Shown here in pieces: positions 1 to 7,435 of a stretch of 11,328 nt of DNA. The position numbers were made by a program, and so were the translations under genes. The DNA is from Burkholderiaceae bacterium (GTDB lineage: Bacteria; Pseudomonadota; Gammaproteobacteria; Burkholderiales; Burkholderiaceae): positions 1 through 11,328 of the forward strand of contig JAKONL010000164.1 of the NCBI GenBank assembly GCA_022701965.1, given 5' to 3'. The notes below the pieces were generated by a model that saw nothing but the letters and a program-made list of their open reading frames with translations, made no database searches and had not been told where the DNA came from. The first letter of the stretch is position 1; each line of letters starts with the position of its first letter.

Positions 1-1
1 G

Positions 2-514
2 ATTGTCGCGTCAAACACGTCCTCCATCTCGATCACCAAGCTCGCCGCCGGCTTCGACAACCCGTCGCGCTTCATCGGCATGCACTTCTTCAACCCGGTG
101 CCGATGATGGCGCTGGTGGAGATCATCCGTGGCTACCTCACGAGCGACGCCACGCACGACGCGGTCAAGGCGCTGGCCGAGAAGCTCGGCAAGTCGCCGA
201 TCACGGTGAAGAACGCGCCGGGCTTCGTGGTCAATCGCATCCTGGTGCCGATGATCAACGAGGCCTTCTTCGTGCTGGCCGAAGGCATCGCCACGGCGGA
301 GGACATCGATGCGGGCATGAAGCTCGGCTGCAACCAGCCGATCGGACCGCTGGCGCTGGCCGACATGATCGGGCTGGACGTCTGCCTCGCCGTGATGGAG
401 GTCTACCTCGAGCAGTTCGGCGACTCCAAGTACCGGCCCTGCCCGCTGCTCAAGGAAATGGTCGCTGCGGGCCAGCTGGGTCGCAAGACCGGGCGCGGCG
501 TCTACCGCTATTGA
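2..514 (+). CDS. hbd: 3-hydroxybutyryl-CoA dehydrogenase, C-terminal part (5' end outside window)
   Basis: This is an NAD(P)-dependent L-3-hydroxyacyl-CoA dehydrogenase that interconverts 3-hydroxybutyryl-CoA and acetoacetyl-CoA in the cytoplasm, in fatty-acid, butanoate or aromatic-acid degradation. The open frame enters from the left edge and gives 170 residues. Family members are about 280 residues, so roughly the first 110, including the GxGxxG nucleotide-binding loop, are missing. Visible catalytic features are the SNTSS segment (fragment residues 4-8), His28 in GMHFFNP, Glu40 in the VEII segment and Asn77 in FVVNR. These match the Ser, His, Glu and Asn set of the family. The C-terminal helical domain is intact and ends in [11 protein letters not shown], a typical family ending. 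The short-chain type (Hbd/PaaH-like) is my assignment from overall resemblance. The exact pathway cannot be told from this fragment. A hairpin begins 5 nt after the stop codon. Confidence 0.93.
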   Translation: MVASNTSSISITKLAAGFDNPSRFIGMHFFNPVPMMALVEIIRGYLTSDATHDAVKALAEKLGKSPITVKNAPGFVVNRILVPMINEAFFVLAEGIATAEDIDAGMKLGCNQPIGPLALADMIGLDVCLAVMEVYLEQFGDSKYRPCPLLKEMVAAGQLGRKTGRGVYRY

Positions 515-518
515 GCGC

Positions 519-545
519 GTTGCAGGGCGTCCGGCGCCCTGCAAC
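519..545 (+). terminator. Perfect 11-bp hairpin after hbd, no T-run
   Basis: The arms at 519-529 and 535-545 are perfect reverse complements (GTTGCAGGGCG / CGCCCTGCAAC) around a 5-nt TCCGG loop. The hairpin begins 5 nt after the hbd stop and ends before the ohrR promoter, where a transcription terminator is expected. No T-run follows, so this is a U-less hairpin. It may terminate alone, with Rho, or mainly protect the mRNA 3' end. The structure is seen directly; the termination role is inferred. Confidence 0.65.
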
Positions 546-568
546 CCTGATGCCGACCCCGGATTCAA

Positions 569-597
569 TTGCACACAATTAGATTGTTCGGCATAAT
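569..597 (+). promoter_or_regulatory. Candidate sigma-70 promoter of ohrR-ohr
   Basis: A -10-like CATAAT (592-597) lies 17 bp downstream of a weak -35-like TTGCAC (569-574). A start 7 nt after the -10 would fall at about 604, the A of the ohrR ATG, so the transcript may be leaderless. No Shine-Dalgarno sequence is visible before that ATG, which agrees. The segment is clearly richer in A+T than its surroundings. Confidence 0.6.
575..587 (+). promoter_or_regulatory. OhrR-box-like operator in the ohrR promoter
   Basis: ACAATT-A-GATTGT is an inverted repeat with one mismatched position around a central A. It resembles the TACAATT/AATTGTA type of site bound by OhrR proteins. It lies in the -35/-10 spacer, so bound repressor would block RNA polymerase. 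Just upstream, AATTG (567-571) and CAATT (576-580) form another partly overlapping inverted repeat, which could extend the site. No similar sequence precedes ohr itself. Confidence 0.6.
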
Positions 598-603
598 CCA
601 GCC

Positions 604-1056
604 ATGGCCACCGAACACACCGTCGACGACATGCTCAAGCTGGACAGCCAGTTGTGCTTCGCCGTGTATTCGACGTCGCTCGCGATGACGCGCTTGTACA
701 AGCCGCTGCTCGAGAAGCTCGATCTCACCTATCCGCAGTACCTGGTGATGATGGCGCTGTGGGAGCGCGACGGCGTGATGGTGTCTGAGCTCGGTGCGCA
801 ACTGTCGCTCGACTCCGGGACCCTGACGCCGCTGCTCAAGCGCCTCGAAGGCGCCGGGCTGGTCGGACGGCTGCGGGACGTCACCGACGAGCGCCGCGTG
901 CGCGTCACGCTGACGCCGGCCGGCCGTGCGCTCAAGGCGAAGGCCACCGGCCTGCCGGCCTGCATCCTCGCGGCCAGTCAATGCTCGATCGAGGAGCTGT
1001 CCTCGTTCACCCGGCAGTTGCAGCAGTTGCGCGAACGCCTGAAGGCGGCCGCCTGA
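604..1056 (+). CDS. ohrR: OhrR, MarR-family organic-peroxide-sensing repressor
   Basis: This 150-residue MarR-family winged-helix regulator represses the adjacent ohr gene and should release DNA when organic hydroperoxides oxidise its sensor cysteine. The N-terminal segment LDSQLCFA carries the reactive Cys18. Tyr32 and Tyr43 sit at the spacing expected for the two tyrosines that hydrogen-bond this cysteine in OhrR. The HTH spans about residues 59-82 (VSELGAQLSLDSGTLTPLLK), followed by the wing with DERRVRV. Two further cysteines, Cys120 and Cys127, suggest the 2-Cys type that forms a disulfide; which one is the partner is undecided. I chose the ATG at 604 because it retains the full N-terminal helix and sits 6 nt after a -10 element. 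No ribosome-binding site is visible, and the next in-frame ATG (631) would shorten the helix before Cys18. ohr follows after 85 nt on the same strand. Confidence 0.93.
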   Translation: MATEHTVDDMLKLDSQLCFAVYSTSLAMTRLYKPLLEKLDLTYPQYLVMMALWERDGVMVSELGAQLSLDSGTLTPLLKRLEGAGLVGRLRDVTDERRVRVTLTPAGRALKAKATGLPACILAASQCSIEELSSFTRQLQQLRERLKAAA

Positions 1057-1085
1057 CGACGTCGCCGTCCACCGATCCATTCGCC

Positions 1086-1102
1086 GCCGCGCCCGTCGCG
1101 GC
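1086..1102 (+). other. Hairpin in the ohrR-ohr intergenic region
   Basis: GCCGCG (1086-1091) and CGCGGC (1097-1102) pair perfectly around a 5-nt loop, 39 nt before the ohr ATG. A T5 run occurs only at 1114-1118, too far from the stem for a classical terminator. The structure could partly attenuate read-through or mark the 5' end of a processed ohr mRNA. A short GC stem in GC-rich DNA may also be chance. Confidence 0.3.
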
Positions 1103-1141
1103 ATCCTCATCCACCTTTTTCACCAACCACCAAGGAACACC

Positions 1142-1567
1142 ATGACCACGAAACTCGACAAGGTTCTCTACACCGCCGAAGCCCACACCGTCGGCGGCCG
1201 CGAAGGCGCCGGCAAGTCCAGCGACGGCGCGATCGACGTCAAGCTGAGCGCACCGGGTTCGGGCAAGCCGGGCACCAACCCCGAGCAGCTGTTCGCGGTC
1301 GGCTACGCCGCGTGCTTCATCGGCGCGATGAAGGCCGTCGGCCCCAAGGTCGGCGTGAAGGTGCCGGACGACGTCGCGATCGACTCCAAAGTCTCGCTCG
1401 GCCCGACGAACGGCGGCGCCGCCTACGGCATCAGCGTGCAGCTGGCCATCACCCTGCCCGGCCTCGACGCCGAGCAGGCCAAGAAGCTGGTCGACACCGC
1501 GCACGAAGTCTGCCCGTATTCGAACGCCACCCGCGGCAACATCGACGTCGAAATCACCATCGCCTGA
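1142..1567 (+). CDS. ohr: Organic hydroperoxide resistance protein (OsmC/Ohr family)
   Basis: Ohr is a cytoplasmic thiol peroxidase that reduces fatty-acid and other organic hydroperoxides, with lipoyl-dependent recycling in characterised members. The 141 residues match the family's usual length. The peroxidatic Cys58 lies in GYAACF and the resolving Cys124 in HEVCPYSNA. Arg20 and Glu48 occupy the positions of the catalytic Arg and Glu; Glu48 is ten residues before Cys58, as in characterised Ohr. The C-x-x-A/S-rich pattern and the ending GNIDVEITIA are typical of Ohr rather than OsmC. Translation starts at the ATG preceded by AAGGAA (1132-1137) four nt upstream. The gene follows ohrR and ends in an intrinsic terminator, so the two are probably cotranscribed under OhrR control. 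Confidence 0.96.
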   Translation: MTTKLDKVLYTAEAHTVGGREGAGKSSDGAIDVKLSAPGSGKPGTNPEQLFAVGYAACFIGAMKAVGPKVGVKVPDDVAIDSKVSLGPTNGGAAYGISVQLAITLPGLDAEQAKKLVDTAHEVCPYSNATRGNIDVEITIA

Positions 1568-1608
1568 TTCTTCGGGCGGTCGATCCGACCGCTCGCGGAT
1601 CGCGAACG

Positions 1609-1642
1609 AAGGCGCTGCGGCCACGAGCCGCGGCGCCTTTTT
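1609..1642 (+). terminator. Intrinsic terminator after ohr
   Basis: A 12-bp stem (1609-1620 with 1628-1639) contains one G-T wobble and has a 7-nt loop. Its 3' arm runs directly into T5 (1638-1642). This is a standard Rho-independent terminator 42 nt after the ohr stop. A second, smaller hairpin (GCGGTCG/CGACCGC, 1576-1592) lies just before it. Confidence 0.88.
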
Positions 1643-1675
1643 CCATTGCACGAGGCGCACTCCACGGTCGGTGGT

Positions 1676-1681
1676 GACAAT
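1676..1681 (+). promoter_or_regulatory. -10-like element before srkA (probably leaderless)
   Basis: GACAAT matches TATAAT at four of six positions and ends 6 nt before the chosen ATG (1688), the same spacing as at ohrR. No Shine-Dalgarno sequence lies between. No good -35 element is visible 16-18 bp upstream, so confidence is limited. Confidence 0.4.
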
Positions 1682-1687
1682 GGCCCG

Positions 1688-2734
1688 ATGACCTCATCTT
1701 CCAGTGACGCAGCAGGCGCACCCGCCAACACGCATCCCTACGAAATCCTCACGCCGGATGTCGTGCTCGATGCACTTTCCTCGCTCGGCCTGCACGGCGA
1801 CGGGCGCCTGACCGCCCTCAACTCCTACGAGAACCGCGTCTACCAGGTCTTCATGGACGATCCGAAGCCGCATCCCGCGGTGGTCGCCAAGTTCTACCGG
1901 CCCGGCCGCTGGAGCGAGGCGGAAATCCTCGAAGAGCACGCCTTCTCGCTGGCACTGGCCGAAGGCGAAGTCCCGGCCGTCCCGCCCCTGGCGATCGACG
2001 GTGCGACGCTGCATCACCACGCCGGCTTCGCCTTCAGCGTGAGTCCGTACCGCGGCGGGCGAGCGCCGGAGCTCGACGATTTCGAGGTGCTCGAGTGGGT
2101 CGGGCGCTTCCTGGCGCGCATCCACGCGGTCGGCGCGAAGCAGCCTTTTACAGAGCGGCCCGCACTCGACCTGCAGACCTTCGGCATCGCCTCGCGCGAC
2201 TGGCTGCTGGGCCACGACAAGATTCCGCTCGACGTGCAGCGCGACTGGGAAACCGCCTGCAACGCCGCGCTCGACCGCATCGCCGCGACGCCGCTGGTGG
2301 CGGGCGCGAGCACCGAACTGCGCACGCTGCGGCTGCATGGCGACGTCCACCCCGGCAACATCCTCTGGACCCCGACCGACCGCCCCGGCGGCGGACCGCA
2401 CTTCGTCGACCTCGACGACGCACGCACCGGCTTCGCGGTGCAGGACCTGTGGATGCTGCTGAACGGCGAACGCGCGCAGCGCACCGCGCAACTGAGCGGT
2501 CTCCTCGACGGCTACGAGCAGTTTCGCGAATTCGACCGTCGCGAGCTGGCGCTGATCGAGCCGCTGCGCACGCTGCGGCTGATCCACTACAGCGCCTGGC
2601 TCGCGCGCCGCTGGGAAGACCCGATCTTCCCGATCAACTTCCCGTGGTTCGGGTCGAGCGACTACTGGAAGGGGCAGATCCTGGTTCTGCAGGACCAGTG
2701 CGAGCGGATGGAGGAAGAGCCTCTCTACGCCTGA
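1688..2734 (+). CDS. srkA: Stress response kinase A (SrkA/RdoA/YihE family Ser/Thr kinase)
   Basis: This 348-residue protein belongs to the SrkA (YihE/RdoA) family of small eukaryotic-like Ser/Thr kinases. In enterobacteria these protect against oxidative damage and stress-induced death. The N-lobe carries the conserved segment NSYENRVYQV and the ATP-anchoring VVAKFYRPGRW. The catalytic loop HGDVHPGN places His217, Asp219 and Asn224, and the metal-binding motif DLDDAR has Asp241 and Asp243. The C-terminal stretch ending in WLARRWEDPIFPINFPWF is characteristic of the family. A frame extension upstream to a TTG at 1646 exists, but it overlaps the ohr terminator region. The ATG at 1688 follows a -10-like element and gives a family-like N-terminus, so I prefer it. 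The protein is about 20 residues longer than E. coli SrkA because of a Ser/Ala-rich N-terminus. It is not next to dsbA here, unlike in E. coli. The gene converges on the lipoprotein gene with a 12-bp gap. Confidence 0.92.
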   Translation: MTSSSSDAAGAPANTHPYEILTPDVVLDALSSLGLHGDGRLTALNSYENRVYQVFMDDPKPHPAVVAKFYRPGRWSEAEILEEHAFSLALAEGEVPAVPPLAIDGATLHHHAGFAFSVSPYRGGRAPELDDFEVLEWVGRFLARIHAVGAKQPFTERPALDLQTFGIASRDWLLGHDKIPLDVQRDWETACNAALDRIAATPLVAGASTELRTLRLHGDVHPGNILWTPTDRPGGGPHFVDLDDARTGFAVQDLWMLLNGERAQRTAQLSGLLDGYEQFREFDRRELALIEPLRTLRLIHYSAWLARRWEDPIFPINFPWFGSSDYWKGQILVLQDQCERMEEEPLYA

Positions 2735-2746
2735 GCGGGGGGCGCG

Positions 2747-3115
2747 TCAGTTCGCGTACTGGTGCTGCACGTCGGTGCCCTGCGGAAGCGGTGCGTTCGC
2801 ACGCGGCACGTTCGGGTCGTACAGGACCGTGCCCGTGCCCACGCCCGCACCCGCACGGACGCCGCCGCCGATGCCGGTGGACGCACCGAGCCCGGCGCCG
2901 CCGTAGACCTGCCCGCCGCCGTTGACGCCCACGCCGACGCCGAGCGGCCCGAATCCGGTCCCGAGCCCGATGCTCGGCCCGCCCGTGCCGTAGCCCACGC
3001 CGAGCGAGAGGCCCGGCACCAGCGGAATGCCGATGCCGACGCCGCCCGCGCAACCCGAAAGCGCCGCGACGGCAGCGGCCGCCGCGATCCAGATGCCTGC
3101 GCGCGAGCGACGCAT
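2747..3115 (-). CDS. Small glycine-rich lipoprotein, function unknown
   Basis: This 122-residue protein has a positively charged N-terminus (MRRSR), a hydrophobic stretch (about 7-19) and a lipobox LSGC with Cys22. It should be a lipoprotein; Ala follows the Cys, with no Asp+2 inner-membrane retention signal, so the outer membrane is likely. The mature part to about residue 97 is low-complexity and glycine-rich, alternating Gly with Val, Leu and Ile (for example GLSLGVGYGTGG). It ends in a more polar tail (YDPNVPRANAPLPQ, about 99-112). I recognise no named domain. The glycine pattern could make a beta-rich or glycine-zipper-like surface. The gene starts 5 nt after the htpG stop on the same strand with no strong ribosome-binding site, so it is probably cotranscribed with, and translationally coupled to, htpG. 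A functional link to the chaperone is not shown. Confidence 0.8.
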   Translation of the reverse strand: MRRSRAGIWIAAAAAVAALSGCAGGVGIGIPLVPGLSLGVGYGTGGPSIGLGTGFGPLGVGVGVNGGGQVYGGAGLGASTGIGGGVRAGAGVGTGTVLYDPNVPRANAPLPQGTDVQHQYAN

Positions 3116-3120
3116 GGCGA

Positions 3121-5217
<2,097 letters not shown>

Positions 5218-5268
5218 GGTTCGATGTTCGGAAATATCTGAAAACTGAAGAGATCGACAGCCGCATGC

Positions 5269-5296
5269 AGATGTCGTCGCGCCCGTCATTTTCAAC
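5269..5296 (-). promoter_or_regulatory. Sigma-32-like heat-shock promoter of htpG
   Basis: On the minus strand GTTGAAA (5296-5290) matches six of seven bases of the sigma-32 -35 element CTTGAAA. CGACATCT (5276-5269) matches CCCCATNT at all but two positions, and the spacing is 13 bp. Transcription would start near 5263, about 46 nt before the htpG ATG, in an A+T-rich leader. HtpG is a classical sigma-32 target, so position and function agree. Confidence 0.7.
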
Positions 5297-5329
5297 GCTG
5301 CGCAGCCGATGCGCGAAATGCCGCGCCAC

Positions 5330-5344
5330 CGTGACGAGATCACG
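5330..5344. repeat. Short palindrome between htpG and aqpZ
   Basis: CGTGA-CGAGA-TCACG is a perfect 5-bp inverted repeat with a 5-nt spacer. It resembles a CRP-type site (GTGA-N6-TCAC), but the spacer is one base short. It could bind a dimeric regulator of aqpZ or htpG, or be chance. Confidence 0.3.
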
Positions 5345-5392
5345 TTTGCCGCCTCGGCGTTTCGCGCCGATCGCCCCGCCCGTTCGAGACTC

Positions 5393-5420
5393 GTCGCGCG
5401 CCATGAATCCGGCGCGCGAC
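5393..5420 (+). promoter_or_regulatory. Perfect 10-bp hairpin upstream of aqpZ
   Basis: GTCGCGCGCC (5393-5402) and GGCGCGCGAC (5411-5420) are exact reverse complements around the 8-nt loop ATGAATCC. The structure ends 16 nt before the aqpZ Shine-Dalgarno sequence (AGGGGA, 5437-5442). It has no T-run, so it is unlikely to be a terminator. It could be a 5'-UTR stem or a DNA operator. No clear aqpZ promoter was identified in this gap. Confidence 0.5.
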
Positions 5421-5450
5421 CAGTCACACATCGAACAGGGGAAACAAGAA

Positions 5451-6149
5451 ATGCGAAACGTCAATCTCAGGAAATGGTCGGCCGAATTCATCGGCACGTT
5501 CTGGCTCACCTTCGGCGGCTGCGGCAGCGCGGTGCTCGCGGCGGCGTTCCCGCAGCTGGGCATCGGCTTCGCGGGCGTGTCGCTCGCCTTCGGGCTGACC
5601 GTGCTGACGGCGGCCTATGCGCTCGGGTCGATCTCGGGCGGGCATTTCAATCCGGCGGTCTCGGTCGGGCTGATGGTCGCCGGACGGCTGCGTCCGGCCG
5701 AGCTGCCGGGCTACGTGATCGCGCAGGTGCTCGGCGCGGTGGCCGGTGCCGGCCTGCTCTACGTCATCGCCACCGGGCGCCCGGGCGCCGAGCTCGGCGG
5801 CTTCGCGACCAACGGCTACGGCGCGCATTCGCCCGGCGGCTTCGGCATGACGGCGGCGCTGCTCACCGAAGCCGTACTCACGGCGATGTTCCTGATCGTG
5901 ATCCTCGGCGCCACGGCGCGGCGCGCATCGCCCGGCTTCGGCGGCGTGGCGATCGGTCTGTGCCTCACGCTGATCCACCTCGTATCGATCCCGGTCACCA
6001 ACACGTCGGTCAACCCGGCGCGCAGCACCGGCCCGGCGGTCTTCGGCCCGTCGTACGCAGCAGCCGAACTCTGGCTCTTCTGGGTCGCGCCGATCGCGGG
6101 GGCCGTGCTCGGCGCGCTCGTCTACAAACTGTTGCTCGAAGACGAGTAA
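5451..6149 (+). CDS. aqpZ: Aquaporin Z, water channel
   Basis: AqpZ is a tetrameric inner-membrane channel for rapid water flow. The 232 residues closely follow E. coli AqpZ and contain six membrane segments. The two pore signatures are Asn67-Pro-Ala69 in GGHFNPAV and Asn188-Pro-Ala190 in TSVNPARS. The selectivity-filter set Phe47, His176, Thr185 and Arg191 matches the water-specific aquaporins, and the narrow His/Arg pair argues against a glycerol facilitator. Other hallmark segments are [19 protein letters not shown] and the [10 protein letters not shown] loop. The ATG at 5451 is preceded by AGGGGA eight nt upstream. An upstream in-frame extension lacks homology. The gene diverges from htpG across a 233-bp gap holding a palindrome and a strong hairpin. 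No intrinsic terminator is seen after its stop. Confidence 0.97.
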   Translation: MRNVNLRKWSAEFIGTFWLTFGGCGSAVLAAAFPQLGIGFAGVSLAFGLTVLTAAYALGSISGGHFNPAVSVGLMVAGRLRPAELPGYVIAQVLGAVAGAGLLYVIATGRPGAELGGFATNGYGAHSPGGFGMTAALLTEAVLTAMFLIVILGATARRASPGFGGVAIGLCLTLIHLVSIPVTNTSVNPARSTGPAVFGPSYAAAELWLFWVAPIAGAVLGALVYKLLLEDE

Positions 6150-6164
6150 GTCAGCTGGCGCTGG

Positions 6165-6209
6165 GGTCGACGGTCGAGCATGCTTGACGGTCGATCGACC
6201 GATCGATCC
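6165..6209 (+). repeat. GGTCGA repeat and palindrome cluster in the leader of the secreted-protein gene
   Basis: GGTCGA occurs directly three times (6165-6170, 6172-6177, 6189-6194) and once inverted (TCGACC, 6195-6200). The last two copies form the perfect 12-bp palindrome GGTCGATCGACC (6189-6200). AGCATGCT (6177-6184) is another palindrome. The segment 6189-6209 can fold into an 8-bp stem with one bulged T and a 4-nt loop. It sits between aqpZ and the next ribosome-binding site, suggesting an operator or leader structure. The function is inferred. Confidence 0.45.
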
Positions 6210-6226
6210 ATCCAGGAACAAGCGCC

Positions 6227-6607
6227 ATGAACAAATCCCTTCAGACCCTGCTGGCCGTCGCCGGCTTCTGCGGCGTGCTCGCCGCCCACGCAGCCTCGCC
6301 TGCCGCTGCGGCATCGCCGGCCGCAGGCGTGCCCGCCGTGCAGACCCAGTCCGCCGACGTGAGCAAGACCGGCGTCGCACCGCCTCCCGGCGGCGCCGTC
6401 AAGACGCCCGGGCGCAAGGACCCGTCGCAGACGACCGCGGCACCGGGCGGCGGCGCCGGCAAGGTCTGGGCCAACCCGAGCAGCAAGGCCTATCACTGCA
6501 TGGACGACAAGTACTACGGCAAGACCCGGAAGGGCGAGTACATGACCGAGGCGGACGCCAAGGCCAAGGGCATGCACGCGGCGCACAAGAAGGCCTGCGC
6601 GGCCTGA
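6227..6607 (+). CDS. Small secreted protein with a C-terminal YHC...C module, function unknown
   Basis: This 126-residue protein has an N-terminal signal peptide (MNKS, then a hydrophobic core to about residue 20) with a probable signal peptidase I site near AHA (21-23). It is therefore periplasmic or secreted. An Ala/Pro/Gly-rich, probably disordered linker covers about 24-76. The folded part is the last 50 residues: KVWANPSSKAYHC, then DDKYYGKTRKGEYM and EADAKAKGMHAAHKKAC. From memory this W-N-x-x-S-K-x-Y-H-C / YYGKT / EADAKAKG pattern recurs in small exported proteins of Burkholderiales, but I know no function. Cys91 and Cys124 could form a disulfide or, with nearby histidines, bind metal. 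AGGAA (6214-6218) lies eight nt before the ATG. The stop codon directly abuts the stop of the convergent pseudouridine synthase gene, with no intergenic base. Confidence 0.85.
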   Translation: MNKSLQTLLAVAGFCGVLAAHAASPAAAASPAAGVPAVQTQSADVSKTGVAPPPGGAVKTPGRKDPSQTTAAPGGGAGKVWANPSSKAYHCMDDKYYGKTRKGEYMTEADAKAKGMHAAHKKACAA

Positions 6608-7432
6608 TCAGAACCGCTCGTTCGCGCCCAGGTAGCGCCAGCTGCCCACGGGCAGGTTGCCCAGCACCACGCGGCCGATGCGGATGCGCTTCAGGCCGAC
6701 CACCTTCAGGCCGACCTGTTCGCACATCCGGCGGATCTGGCGCTTCTTGCCCTCGGTCAGCACGAAGCGCAGCTGTTCGGGGTTCTGCCAGTCGACCTTC
6801 GCCGGCTTGAGCGGCTGACCGTCCAGGCTCAGGCCGTGGCGCAGCTTCGCCAGCAGGGCGGGCGGGAACACGCGCTGCACGTCGGTCACGACGTCGCCGT
6901 GCGCACCGGGACCGCCGCTCGCGCCGACGACGGGCGACCAGGTCACGCGAACCAGGTATTCCTTCTCCATGCCCGAGTCCTCGCCGATCAGCTGGCGCGC
7001 CACGCGGCCGTCCTGCGTCAGCACCAGCAGCCCGACCGAATCGATGTCGAGCCGGCCCGCCGGCGCCAGGCCCCGCAACTGCGGCGGCGTGAACCGGTTG
7101 ACGCTGGTGTCCTCGCGCCAGTGCGTGCGCGGGTTGATGAGCACTACCGCCGGCTCGTGACCGTCCTCGGCCTGGCCGCTGACGTAGCCCATCGGCTTGT
7201 GCAGCAGGATCGTCACCCGTGTCGCCTGCTGGCCCTGCGCGGCCTTGTCGATCTCCACGCGGTCCGCGGGCGTCACCTTGACGCCCATCGGCGCGACCTG
7301 GCCATTGACCCTGACCCAGCCCCGGTCGATCCAGTCGTCGGCTTCGCGCCTCGAACACAGCCCGAGTTCGGCCATGCGCTTGTTCAGGCGCACGGCGCCG
7401 GGGACGGAGGGTGTGGGAAGCGGCGCAGTCAT
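6608..7432 (-). CDS. rluF: RsuA/RluB/E/F-family rRNA pseudouridine synthase, RluF-like
   Basis: This enzyme isomerises a uridine in rRNA to pseudouridine; RluF acts on 23S rRNA U2604 in E. coli. The 274 residues begin with an S4 RNA-binding domain (about 14-60, [19 protein letters not shown]). The catalytic domain has GRLD with the nucleophile Asp129. The late motif [18 protein letters not shown] (about 227-244), followed by [12 protein letters not shown], resembles RluF more than RsuA. Compared with E. coli RluF there is an extra segment before GRLD (about 100-122) and a Gly-rich insertion (about 168-180). The long basic C-terminal tail is absent. Calling it RluF rather than another RsuA-family member is from resemblance. 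The ATG at 7432 has no Shine-Dalgarno sequence and lies 9 nt after a GACAAT -10-like element. The DUF3606 gene ends 28 bp upstream on the same strand. Confidence 0.88.
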   Translation of the reverse strand: MTAPLPTPSVPGAVRLNKRMAELGLCSRREADDWIDRGWVRVNGQVAPMGVKVTPADRVEIDKAAQGQQATRVTILLHKPMGYVSGQAEDGHEPAVVLINPRTHWREDTSVNRFTPPQLRGLAPAGRLDIDSVGLLVLTQDGRVARQLIGEDSGMEKEYLVRVTWSPVVGASGGPGAHGDVVTDVQRVFPPALLAKLRHGLSLDGQPLKPAKVDWQNPEQLRFVLTEGKKRQIRRMCEQVGLKVVGLKRIRIGRVVLGNLPVGSWRYLGANERF

Positions 7433-7435
7433 CGT

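Noticed and set aside
1646..1687. TTG at 1646 as the srkA start
   Set aside because: It would begin 4 nt after the ohr terminator T-run and add 14 residues without family resemblance. The ATG at 1688 follows a -10-like element.
1694..2587. A 297-codon minus-strand frame opposite srkA
   Set aside because: The plus-strand frame carries all SrkA catalytic motifs. The antisense product has no domain and the usual shadow composition.
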